From positions 1,960,630 to 2,024,629 of the forward strand of contig NZ_DS544873.1 in NCBI RefSeq assembly GCF_000154725.1: a stretch of 64,000 nucleotides of DNA, in the 5' to 3' direction. The notes below the pieces were generated by a model. It worked only from the letters and a program-made list of their open reading frames with translations, did no database searches and was not told the DNA's origin. This DNA is from Kordia algicida OT-1. Its GTDB lineage: Bacteria; Bacteroidota; Bacteroidia; Flavobacteriales; Flavobacteriaceae. Below, one piece after another: positions 9,288-17,234 of this stretch. The position numbers and the translations under genes are program-made. The stretch's first letter is position 1, and every line of letters starts with the position of its first letter.

Positions 9288-10523
9288 ATGACAACTTTAC
9301 TCATCAACATCAAAGAATTACTTCAAGTCCGTGAAACCAACGTTTCTAAAGTTTCAGGAAGTGATATGAAAACGCTTCCAAAACTAGAAAATGCGTATGT
9401 GTACATTGTTGATGATAAAATTTCAAGTTTTGGTTTGATGGCAGCTATTGAAATCGCTTCCGCAGATACCATCATCGACTGTACCAACAAAGTAGTTTTA
9501 CCAACTTGGTGTGATAGTCATACGCACATAGTTTATGCTGGAGACAGATCGCAGGAATTTGTAGATCGCATCAACGGATTGAGTTATGAGGAAATTGCCA
9601 ATCGTGGAGGTGGTATTTTAAATTCGGCTAAAAAACTCCAAGAAACTTCAGAAGACAAACTCTTTGCCCAATCAGCAAAACGTTTGGAAGAAGTTATGAA
9701 ATTAGGAACTGGCGCTATTGAAATCAAGTCGGGTTACGGACTCACCACAGAAGCGGAACTCAAAATGTTACGCGTGGCAAAACGTTTGAAAGAAACCTAC
9801 AACTTTCCGATAAAAACTACTTTTTTGGGCGCACATGCCATTCCTGCAAATTACAAAGGCAATCAAGATGGTTATATGGATTTGGTAATTGATGAAATGT
9901 TACCCAAAATTGCCGAACAAAACTTGGCAGAATACGTAGATATTTTCTGCGAAAAAGGCTATTTTACTCTTGAAGATACTGAACGACTTTTAAAAGCGGC
10001 ACAACAATACAATCTCACGCCAAAAATTCACGTAAACCAATTCAATGCATTTGGTGGCGTAGCTTTAGGTGTAAAATACAACGCACTTTCTGTAGATCAT
10101 CTAGAAGAACTTAATGACGACGATATTTCCGCATTGCAAGGAAGCGATACTATGCCAGTTGCGTTGCCTTCGTGTTCGTACTTTTTAAGCATTCCGTATA
10201 CACAAGCAAGAAAATTAATGGATGCAGGTTTACCTGTCGCGTTGGCTACTGATTACAATCCAGGTTCAACACCTTCAGGAAATATGAATTTTGTGGTCAG
10301 CACCGCATGTATCAAAATGAAAATGACGCCAGAAGAAGCCATAAATGCTGCGACAATCAATGGAGCATACGCTATGGGACTTTCAGAAACGCATGGAAGT
10401 ATTACGAACGGAAAAGCTGCCAATTTGATAATTACTAAAGAAATTGAGTCGTTTCATGTATTGCCATATGCGTTTGGCGATAACAATATTGAACAGGTTT
10501 TGATTAATGGAAAGGTTATTTAG
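9288..10523 (+). CDS. hutI: Imidazolonepropionase
   Basis: This 411-residue amidohydrolase opens the ring of 4-imidazolone-5-propanoate to formiminoglutamate, the third step of histidine degradation. The metal-binding HTH pair is His78 and His80 in WCDSHTHIVYAGDR, followed by the HutI-specific EEIANRGGGI segment, IEIKSGYGL, FLGAHAIP, a VDHLEEL histidine and the late Asp in ATDYNPGS. The length is normal. The next hut gene, hutG, lies about 1.1 kb downstream beyond a repeat block and an unknown gene. hutH and hutU are not in the window, so the pathway is split or continues elsewhere. Confidence 0.93.
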   Translation: MTTLLINIKELLQVRETNVSKVSGSDMKTLPKLENAYVYIVDDKISSFGLMAAIEIASADTIIDCTNKVVLPTWCDSHTHIVYAGDRSQEFVDRINGLSYEEIANRGGGILNSAKKLQETSEDKLFAQSAKRLEEVMKLGTGAIEIKSGYGLTTEAELKMLRVAKRLKETYNFPIKTTFLGAHAIPANYKGNQDGYMDLVIDEMLPKIAEQNLAEYVDIFCEKGYFTLEDTERLLKAAQQYNLTPKIHVNQFNAFGGVALGVKYNALSVDHLEELNDDDISALQGSDTMPVALPSCSYFLSIPYTQARKLMDAGLPVALATDYNPGSTPSGNMNFVVSTACIKMKMTPEEAINAATINGAYAMGLSETHGSITNGKAANLIITKEIESFHVLPYAFGDNNIEQVLINGKVI

Positions 10524-10957
10524 ATCGCTTTGCTTTTAGATCGCTAACGCTTTTAGATATTAGATCGCTTCGCTGTTAGACTTGTTCCTGTGAAGACAGA
10601 AATCCTAGACCTCTTAGAAACGTCACTACGAGAAGTTCGCGACGTGGCAGTCTGTTTCTAGTTGAAATTTGTATTTTCTTTGAAATCAGACTTGTTAGGT
10701 TGTTAGAAAACGCTTCGCTGTTAGACTTCTTAGAAACGTCACTGCGAGAAGTTCGCGACGTGGCAGTCTGTTTCTAGTTGAAATTCGTATTTTCTTTGAA
10801 ATTAGACTTGTTAGATTGTTAGAAACGCTTCGCTGTTAGACTTCTTAGAAACGTCACTGCGAGGAGTTTGCTACATGTCAGTTTGTTACTAATTAAAAAG
10901 GTTTTTCTTTGAATAAAATTCAAGAGAGCGTTCAACTCATAACTCATAACTAAAAAA
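10524..10957. repeat. Repeat block: TTAGAY spacers and three tandem hairpin units of about 116 bp
   Basis: No gene is visible here. The first 90 bases are repeats of TTAGATCGCT and CGCTTCGCTGTTAGA. Three tandem units then begin at 10614, 10730 and 10845 (periods 116 and 115). Each starts with an imperfect hairpin: TAGAAAC and ACTGC on the left pair with GCAGT and GTTTCTA on the right around a GAGAAGTTCGCGACGTG loop. The third unit is diverged (GAGGAGTTTGCTACATG). A related element lies at 31511-31540. The block separates hutI from the next gene and may act as a transcript-stabilising or attenuating structure. Confidence 0.85.
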
Positions 10958-11518
10958 ATGCTAAATTTCCCGCTTCCGCAGAATGGTTCCTTGTCCAGTT
11001 TAATGCTGAAAAAGGAAATCTATGATTTTAAAAGTGCCATTGCGTACGTAAATCAATTGCCTTATGGAAGAACGTCAGATCGTACTAATTTTCATTTGAT
11101 CGTATTCGAAAATAAAGGAACATGTTCCACAAAACACGCGTTTTTAAAACAACTTGCTGTGGAAAGTCAGAAGGAAAACGTAAAATTATTTATTGGCATT
11201 TACCAAATGAACGAAGCAAATACCAAAGGTGTTGGAAAGGTTTTAGACAACTATAACTTAGCTTACATTCCCGAAGCGCATATATATCTTAAAATCAACG
11301 GAAACCTATTAGATGTCACGCGAACAACCAAAAATGAAACTTCTTTCGAAGACAGTTTGTTAATTGAACAAGAAATTCTTCCACCGCAAATCGGCAGTTA
11401 CAAAGTAGATTTTCATCAAAACTTTCTCAAACAATGGATTGCAGACGAACAAATCTCCTACTCTTTTGAAGAAATTTGGAACATTCGTGAGAAATGTATT
11501 TTTGCTATTTCTGAATAA
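10958..11518 (+). CDS. Unknown protein with transglutaminase-like Cys-His-Asp pattern
   Basis: I do not recognise this 186-residue cytoplasmic protein by name. It has GTCSTKHAFLKQLA near residues 64-77, then PEAHIYLKINGNLLDVTRTT near 108-127. A Cys at the start of a helix, followed by His on a strand and Asp on the next strand, is the layout of the transglutaminase-like catalytic core, so a thiol hydrolase or amidase role is possible but inferred. No signal peptide or membrane segment is seen. It sits 98 bases upstream of hutG, downstream of hutI, which suggests but does not prove a link to formiminoglutamate or histidine metabolism. Confidence 0.6.
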   Translation: MLNFPLPQNGSLSSLMLKKEIYDFKSAIAYVNQLPYGRTSDRTNFHLIVFENKGTCSTKHAFLKQLAVESQKENVKLFIGIYQMNEANTKGVGKVLDNYNLAYIPEAHIYLKINGNLLDVTRTTKNETSFEDSLLIEQEILPPQIGSYKVDFHQNFLKQWIADEQISYSFEEIWNIREKCIFAISE

Positions 11519-11616
11519 ATCAAAAAGTTCAATCAAATAACACAATCTTTTTCCAATCATTATTTCATCAAACCATATAAAAACGTACTTTAGCAATACG
11601 CAACCGACAACAACTC

Positions 11617-12633
11617 ATGCTACATTTGTACACACGCGAAAGCCTAAACGCGCTTATTTCAAAACGAGAAGGCGAAACTAAATTTGGTGAAAAAGTAGAG
11701 ACACTTTCTTCCCAAGAAAATTTAGTTGAACAATTACAACAAAGCGAAGCCAAATATGTGCTTTTTGGAATTCCCGAAGATATTGGCGTTCGTGCCAATC
11801 GTGGAAAAGCTGGCGCAACAACTGCTTGGAAAGCAGGATTAAAATCCTTATTAAATACACAAGATAATGCTTTTAATAAAGGAAGACGTGTGTTGGTATT
11901 AGGACATTTGGATTTTTCTGAATTGATGAAAAGAGCTGATAGTTTTGATGAAAAATCTCCAGAATATCACATTTTACTTTCACAATTGGTCACTAAAATT
12001 GATGAAGAAGTAACCTATTTGATGTTTCAAATTGTAAGCACAGGAAAGATTCCGATTGTAATTGGTGGCGGACATAATAACGCTTACGGAAATTGTAAAG
12101 GAACAGCGTTAGGCAAAAGTAAAGCCATAAATGTCATCAATTTTGATGCACATACCGATTTTAGAAGCTTAGAAGGCAGACACAGTGGAAATGGTTTTAG
12201 TTACGCTTTTAAAAAATATTTTATTGACAAGTATTTTATGTTTGGCTTGCACGAAAATTATACCTCAAAAAAGGTTTTTAAAACTATTGACAGCTGTCCT
12301 GAACGCATACAATACAATACTTTTGAAGGAATCCATATTCGTCAAGAGCAAGGTTTTTCGTTTCAATTAAATACTGCTTTAAATTTTATAAACAATCGTC
12401 CTTTTGGTGTTGAGGTTGACTGCGATTCTATTGAAAACGTGCCAAGTAGCGCAATGACACCAAGTGGTTTTACCGCAAATCAAGCACGTACTTTTGTATC
12501 TTTCTTTGGGAATCAAAAAAATGCAGCCTATTTACATTTGTGTGAAGCTGCACCAAATCCTGATGATCCGCGAGAAATGTATCTTATTGGAAAATTATTG
12601 AGTTATTTAATTACAGATTTTATTCGCAAGTAA
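11617..12633 (+). CDS. hutG: Formimidoylglutamase (arginase family)
   Basis: This 338-residue ureohydrolase hydrolyses N-formimino-L-glutamate to glutamate and formamide, the last step of histidine degradation. The binuclear Mn site of the arginase family is intact: His153 in GGGHNNAYG, Asp177/His179/Asp181 in NFDAHTDFR, and Asp268/Asp270 in EVDCDSI. The N-terminal 90 residues are longer than in arginase, as usual for the Bacteroidota form. The acetyltransferase gene follows only 3 bases after the stop, so the two are translationally close. Placement near hutI supports the formimidoylglutamase call over agmatinase. Confidence 0.85.
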   Translation: MLHLYTRESLNALISKREGETKFGEKVETLSSQENLVEQLQQSEAKYVLFGIPEDIGVRANRGKAGATTAWKAGLKSLLNTQDNAFNKGRRVLVLGHLDFSELMKRADSFDEKSPEYHILLSQLVTKIDEEVTYLMFQIVSTGKIPIVIGGGHNNAYGNCKGTALGKSKAINVINFDAHTDFRSLEGRHSGNGFSYAFKKYFIDKYFMFGLHENYTSKKVFKTIDSCPERIQYNTFEGIHIRQEQGFSFQLNTALNFINNRPFGVEVDCDSIENVPSSAMTPSGFTANQARTFVSFFGNQKNAAYLHLCEAAPNPDDPREMYLIGKLLSYLITDFIRK

Positions 12634-12636
12634 AAA

Positions 12637-13107
12637 ATGGAAGCGATCACAATTATTCCTTTTGATGAAAAATACAGCAACAATTTTTACGAATTGAATG
12701 TAGAATGGTTGGAAACTTATTTTTATGTCGAACCACACGATGAAGAAGTGCTGAGTCAGGCAAAAAAGTATATTATTGATAATGGCGGACATATTTTTTT
12801 CGCCAAATTAAACGAAGAAATTGTTGGAACTTTTGCTTTGATTAAGATTGACGAAAGTGTATTTGAACTCAGCAAAATGGCAGTTTCACCGCATTTAAGA
12901 GGAAAAAAAATTGGACAACAACTGTTGCAATATTGTTTGGAGTTTTCTAAGAATCAGAAGTTTGAAAAACTAATCCTCTACTCCAACCGAAAACTTGAAA
13001 ATGCTATTTACTTATACCGAAAATATGGTTTTGTAGAAATTCCTATTGAACCTAACAATCCGTATGCGCGTGGTGATATTAAGATGGAATTGATTTTTGA
13101 GTATTAG
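12637..13107 (+). CDS. GNAT family N-acetyltransferase
   Basis: The 156-residue protein has a GNAT fold: strand 4 FELSKMAVSPHLRGKKIGQQLL, in which the acetyl-CoA pyrophosphate loop is RGKKIG (motif A), and the C-terminal NAIYLYRKYGFVEI (motif B). It transfers an acetyl group from acetyl-CoA to an unknown amine. It starts 3 bases after the hutG stop and is presumably co-transcribed, so its substrate may be an amino acid or a histidine-related amine; that is inference. A run of TTAGAC repeats follows. Confidence 0.85.
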   Translation: MEAITIIPFDEKYSNNFYELNVEWLETYFYVEPHDEEVLSQAKKYIIDNGGHIFFAKLNEEIVGTFALIKIDESVFELSKMAVSPHLRGKKIGQQLLQYCLEFSKNQKFEKLILYSNRKLENAIYLYRKYGFVEIPIEPNNPYARGDIKMELIFEY

Positions 13108-13155
13108 ACTTTCTTAGACTTGTTAGACATGTTAGACTTGTTTAGATTTTTCAAG
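13106..13155. repeat. TTAGAC-type low-complexity spacer
   Basis: After the acetyltransferase stop the sequence is a string of TTAGACTT, TTAGACAT and TTTAGATT units, the same spacer type seen at 10536-10957 and 36088-36155. No hairpin is clear. Confidence 0.6.
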
Positions 13156-13213
13156 TGTTCAGTTTTAATCTTTTAATTTATATAAATTTCAAAGGAAATC
13201 CGTAACATTTATA

Positions 13214-13221
13214 TAGTTTTG
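13214..13221 (+). promoter_or_regulatory. Candidate -7 element TAGTTTTG
   Basis: TAGTTTTG matches TAnnTTTG, 31 bases before the ATG at 13253. Confidence 0.45.
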
Positions 13222-13252
13222 TCGTCAAGTATTTGTATCGAATTTAGAATTC

Positions 13253-13810
13253 ATGAAAGAAAGTTACATTACGTTTTTTAGGCGCTTTTGGATTGTTCTC
13301 ATTATTGGCTTTATTGTTTATAATTTTATCTTTCCAGAAACATTTTCCAGAGAAAATATAGCTGAAAACATTCAAGCGTTTGGAAATTACGGATTGGCTG
13401 TTTTCTTTTTTTGTCACCTAATTCGAGGATTTGTCATGCTTCCTAGTACAGCGCTCATTTTTGCAGGCGTCTATTTATTTCCCAATGATTTATTTTTAGT
13501 GTTGCTTCTTTCCGTCATCGGAATTGTAATTTCTTCAATGATCGTTTATTATTTTTCAGATAAACTCGGTTTTGCAAAATTGTTTGATAAGAATACCAAA
13601 ACAACCAATATGGTGAAGGAAAAACTTTCTGGAAAATATGGACCGCTATTTATCATGTTTTGGGCATTTTTCCCTTTTGTCCCTACCGATTTAATTTGCT
13701 ACACGGCTGGTGCGATGAAAATAAATCCTGTAACATTTGCCATAAGTCTTTTTATTGGCGAATTGATTTTGTGTAGTATTTACGTGTACGGAAGTACGTA
13801 TTTTATATAA
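13253..13810 (+). CDS. VTT (SNARE-associated/DedA-like) domain membrane protein
   Basis: This 185-residue inner-membrane protein has about five hydrophobic segments and a VTT-type core: GFVMLPSTALIFAGVYLFPN, a paired re-entrant region, and MFWAFFPFVPTDLICYTAGAMKI. The TVP38/TMEM64/DedA superfamily moves or scrambles polar lipids and affects envelope integrity; the substrate here is unknown. The last 8 bases overlap the convergent histidine kinase gene, so the two stops interleave and there is no room for a terminator. Confidence 0.8.
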   Translation: MKESYITFFRRFWIVLIIGFIVYNFIFPETFSRENIAENIQAFGNYGLAVFFFCHLIRGFVMLPSTALIFAGVYLFPNDLFLVLLLSVIGIVISSMIVYYFSDKLGFAKLFDKNTKTTNMVKEKLSGKYGPLFIMFWAFFPFVPTDLICYTAGAMKINPVTFAISLFIGELILCSIYVYGSTYFI

Positions 13811-16001
13811 TGCCCTTGTATAAATTTTTTAAAACTATTTGATGAAATTCAGCTAAATCGTACGGTTTGATGATGAAATCGTTCATTCCTGCATCGTGTA
13901 TGCGATCTTTTATTTGATCTTCTTCTACAGCAGTCAAAGCAATAATTGGCGTTTTTTGGTCGGTTTTACGTATGCGTTTTGTCGTTTCAATTCCGTCAAT
14001 ATTCGGCATATTGATATCCATTAAAATCAAATCGTATCTTTTTTCCTGTAATAATTCAATCGCTTCCAATCCGCCTTCAGCAACATCACACAAGTATCCT
14101 TTGGTTTGCAAAATACGTTTCGTAATGACACGATTTATTTTATTATCATCAACAATTAAGATACTTTTTTCAATACCATCAATACTTTCTATTGGAGGAT
14201 TTGCACTTTTTAGCGACGACTCACAACTTTCTTCAAACGCAATGACAAAAGTAAATTCTGTTCCGTTGTTTTCTTCACTTTTCAGTCTAATATGACTATC
14301 AAATAGTACCAATAATTGTTTTACAATCGACAAACCCAAACCTGTTCCTTGATAGTTTTTTTCAATCGGACGCAACTGTACAAACTTCTCAAATACAGAC
14401 ACTTGTTTGTCTTTTGGAATTCCAATTCCATCATCTTCAATTGTAAATTTTATGGTATGCATTTTTTCTTTTTGATGCACTAATTCCAATCGAATCCAAA
14501 TATTTCCTGTTTCCGTAAACTTGATAGCATTTCCTATTAAATTCATCAATATTTGTGACAATCGTACCGAATCGCCCATTAAAACGGCTGGAATTTTTGG
14601 ATCAATTTCTTGATGAACAGTATTTTTATTTTGATTGATAGCGAAGCTAAACGAATTGACAACTTCATTTATTAAATCTCTAATTTTAAAAGGTGTTCGC
14701 CCAAGTGTAACTCCTTTCGATTCAATTTTATTAATCTGTAAAACATTATTTATAAGCGATAATAAGTATTTACTTGAAAATTTAAGCGATTTAAAATTTT
14801 CGTTATCCTTCAAATTAGGAAAATCTTCTGATAACAATGCTGTCAAACCAACAACACCGTACAAAGGCGTACGTAATTCGTGACTTACCGTTGAAAAAAA
14901 TTGAGATTTCAAATTGGCTTGTTGTTCTGCTTCTTCCTTTGCTTCCCGCAATTCCGCATTTTTCAACCGAAGTTTAGACAGTGCTTTGTTTCTAAACTTG
15001 TAATTCTTAAACATATTTATCAACAGTAAAATCAGGATAAAACCTGCAATCATAAGAATATATGAGATTTGCTGTGATTTTTTTATAATCGTTTCTTGTG
15101 TTTTTTGGGCGGCTTTTGCACGTTCCAAATCCTTTTTGTAATCATCTACTTCAAATTTAGCCACAGCCGCCTGCGTTTCCCTTACTTTGTCTTTATTGTA
15201 TAAAGAATCTTTGTATTCTAAATGCTTTTGCAATCTATTCAATGCTAATTCATTGTTCCCTTGTTTCTTTGCTAGAATAGAATACTTCTCGTAAATTTCT
15301 GTCAACTCGCCTAGCATCTCTGCATCATGAGCAAATCGTAAAGAAGTTTTAAAATAATCATCGGCTTTCTCCAAATCATTTTTGTTCATGTAATAACTAC
15401 CAAGCAAATAATTAATTTGTGCTTTTCCAGGATCGTCGCCGTGACGTGTATAAATCATTTTTTGTGATTCGTTCAAATATGGCAACGCAAGATCGAATTC
15501 TTTAATGTCAATATATGTCCAACCAATATTTAAAATTGGAGTTAATATTTCGAAAGTATCTTTTGTTTTTTGGGCGTATTCTAAAGATTTCTTGTAATAC
15601 AGCAAGGCAGAATCAATCTTTTTAAAACCTTCCGAATACATATTTCCCATATTATTATACACCCAACATTGCAAGGTGTCATTTTTAATTTTTTCGGCAT
15701 AACGAAGTGCTTGAAGGTAATTTTTTTTAGATTTTTCTAATTCGGAAATACTCTCATACGCCAATCCCAAATCATTGAATAAGACTGATATATTGTAAAA
15801 ATCGTCAATTTGCATCGCGTACGACAGTGCAATATTTGCTGCTTCTATAGATTCTTTGTAGTCGTAATTATCAGAAGCTTCCTCAGTTAAGTAAGAATAT
15901 TTGGTAATGCTGTCTTGTATTTTTTCTTTAGGGAGTTCCTGACTTAAAACAGGAAGTATAAAAAATAAGTTTAGCAGTATGGTAGGTAGTATTTTTTTCA
16001 A
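13803..16001 (-). CDS. TPR hybrid sensor histidine kinase / response regulator
   Basis: This 732-residue protein has a signal peptide (to LSQ, about residue 21), a periplasmic TPR array (about 30-290) and a coiled coil. One membrane helix follows (ILMIAGFILILLLINMF, about 320-338), then HisKA with phospho-acceptor His near 373 in STVSHELRTPLYG. HATPase_c has N box LMNLIGNAIKF, G1 DDGIGIP and G2 GTGLGLSIV. A receiver domain completes it, with Asp near 661 in LMDINMPNIDG. All catalytic residues are present, so it should autophosphorylate and relay to its own receiver. There is no DNA-binding output domain, so another phosphotransfer partner is expected. TPR sensors of this form are common in Flavobacteriia; the signal is unknown. 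Confidence 0.93.
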   Translation of the reverse strand: MKKILPTILLNLFFILPVLSQELPKEKIQDSITKYSYLTEEASDNYDYKESIEAANIALSYAMQIDDFYNISVLFNDLGLAYESISELEKSKKNYLQALRYAEKIKNDTLQCWVYNNMGNMYSEGFKKIDSALLYYKKSLEYAQKTKDTFEILTPILNIGWTYIDIKEFDLALPYLNESQKMIYTRHGDDPGKAQINYLLGSYYMNKNDLEKADDYFKTSLRFAHDAEMLGELTEIYEKYSILAKKQGNNELALNRLQKHLEYKDSLYNKDKVRETQAAVAKFEVDDYKKDLERAKAAQKTQETIIKKSQQISYILMIAGFILILLLINMFKNYKFRNKALSKLRLKNAELREAKEEAEQQANLKSQFFSTVSHELRTPLYGVVGLTALLSEDFPNLKDNENFKSLKFSSKYLLSLINNVLQINKIESKGVTLGRTPFKIRDLINEVVNSFSFAINQNKNTVHQEIDPKIPAVLMGDSVRLSQILMNLIGNAIKFTETGNIWIRLELVHQKEKMHTIKFTIEDDGIGIPKDKQVSVFEKFVQLRPIEKNYQGTGLGLSIVKQLLVLFDSHIRLKSEENNGTEFTFVIAFEESCESSLKSANPPIESIDGIEKSILIVDDNKINRVITKRILQTKGYLCDVAEGGLEAIELLQEKRYDLILMDINMPNIDGIETTKRIRKTDQKTPIIALTAVEEDQIKDRIHDAGMNDFIIKPYDLAEFHQIVLKNLYKGII

Positions 16002-16162
16002 AAAATTCAGGTTTTAAGAACACCTCAAAATACAAAAAAAATAGTTAGTAAACTTTTCTGACAGTGTTTAATCTGAAAAAGTTTATTTCTATTTCCAAGA
16101 ATGATCGTTTTACTTTTTCTAAATTGTAGCATTAAAAAATTTAGGATTCTAAAAATAAGTAT

Positions 16163-16579
16163 ATGAATGCTTTTCATTATGCCTTTAAGATAAAAGATAT
16201 TGCTTCAACACGTACATTTTATGTTGATATTTTGAATTGTAAAGAAGGACGATCAACCGAAAACTGGATTGATTTTGAATTCTTCGGACATCAATTGTCG
16301 GGACATGTTAGCTCCAATTTTCCAGAGCTTGATTATTGCGGAAAAGTTGATGGTATACATGTTCCTATTCCACATTTTGGTTGCTTACTTACCATTTCTC
16401 AATTTGAAGATATACAACAAAAACTGGAAGCCAATAATATTGAGTTTGTCGTAAAACCACAAACGCGCTACAAAGGACAAACAGGCGAACAACGTACCAT
16501 GTTTGTATTTGACTATAGCGGAAATCCGTTGGAGTTTAAAGCTTTTTCTGATGAAAGTGAGGTTTTTGCAAGTAATTAA
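16163..16579 (+). CDS. VOC family (glyoxalase/dioxygenase-fold) protein
   Basis: The 138-residue protein has the beta-alpha-beta-beta-beta repeat of the VOC fold, beginning FHYAFKIKDIASTRTFYVDILNC. Possible metal ligands are His4 or His5 region, the His in FGHQLSGHVS, and Glu in NPLEFKAF near the C-terminus. The C-terminal GNPLEFKAF motif is typical of glyoxalase/bleomycin-resistance proteins. The reaction is unknown. The next gene starts 20 bases downstream, so they are likely co-transcribed. Confidence 0.82.
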   Translation: MNAFHYAFKIKDIASTRTFYVDILNCKEGRSTENWIDFEFFGHQLSGHVSSNFPELDYCGKVDGIHVPIPHFGCLLTISQFEDIQQKLEANNIEFVVKPQTRYKGQTGEQRTMFVFDYSGNPLEFKAFSDESEVFASN

Positions 16580-16599
16580 AAATAAAAATTTTTGCTTGT

Positions 16600-17145
16600 A
16601 TGAATGCATTAAAATTACCTTTTGAATTTGACGCAGAAGTCATAAAAAAAGAACTTTCTCAATTTTCAAAAGAAGATTATCAAGATATCTACAATTCCTC
16701 TGTAATGTTAGAAACTTTATGGCTGATTCATTTTATAGAACCTATTATTGGGAAAGACGGACTTCCTATTTTTTTACCCAACAACGCGTTAAAAAAATGT
16801 CCATATTTGCTTTCCATCTTTGAAATGTTTCAATGCGATGTAGAAACCTTTCGCATTCACACTCTCGACGCTGGCGCAAGTATTCAAAAACACAGAGATA
16901 CAGGATATAGTTTTGAGCAAGGAAAAATCCGCTTACACATTCCTGTGCAAACAAACGATAAGGTTAAAATGTTGGTGGATGATGAAGCAATTCCGATGAA
17001 AGCAGGCGAATGTTGGTATTGCAACTTTAATATTGAACATGAAGTTAAAAATAACAGCGATCAATCACGTGTGCATATCATTATAGATTGTCTGGTAAAT
17101 GACTGGTTGACTCGTGTTTTTAATCAGGCAAAATCAAAAAATTAG
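16600..17145 (+). CDS. Aspartyl/asparaginyl beta-hydroxylase-like dioxygenase
   Basis: This 181-residue protein has the cupin core of the Asp/Asn beta-hydroxylase family: the iron-binding His and 2-oxoglutarate region FRIHTLDAGASIQKHRDTGYS, then GKIRLHIPVQTN, and the distal NIEHEVKNNSDQSRVHIIIDC with a second His and an Arg for the co-substrate. It probably uses Fe(II), O2 and 2-oxoglutarate to hydroxylate an amino acid or peptide. The pairing with a VOC protein suggests a shared small-molecule pathway, but that is inference. Confidence 0.82.
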   Translation: MNALKLPFEFDAEVIKKELSQFSKEDYQDIYNSSVMLETLWLIHFIEPIIGKDGLPIFLPNNALKKCPYLLSIFEMFQCDVETFRIHTLDAGASIQKHRDTGYSFEQGKIRLHIPVQTNDKVKMLVDDEAIPMKAGECWYCNFNIEHEVKNNSDQSRVHIIIDCLVNDWLTRVFNQAKSKN

Positions 17146-17234
17146 CATTCAACACGAAAACTATTCCTGTTTGTTATGTCCGATTGATTGATTGAAAATT
17201 AAAAATGGAACCTGTTTGTTGTTTACTAAAAAAA

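Noticed and set aside
13803..13810. Possible frameshift joining VTT protein and histidine kinase
   Set aside because: The genes are convergent, and the 8-base overlap is just interleaved stop codons.
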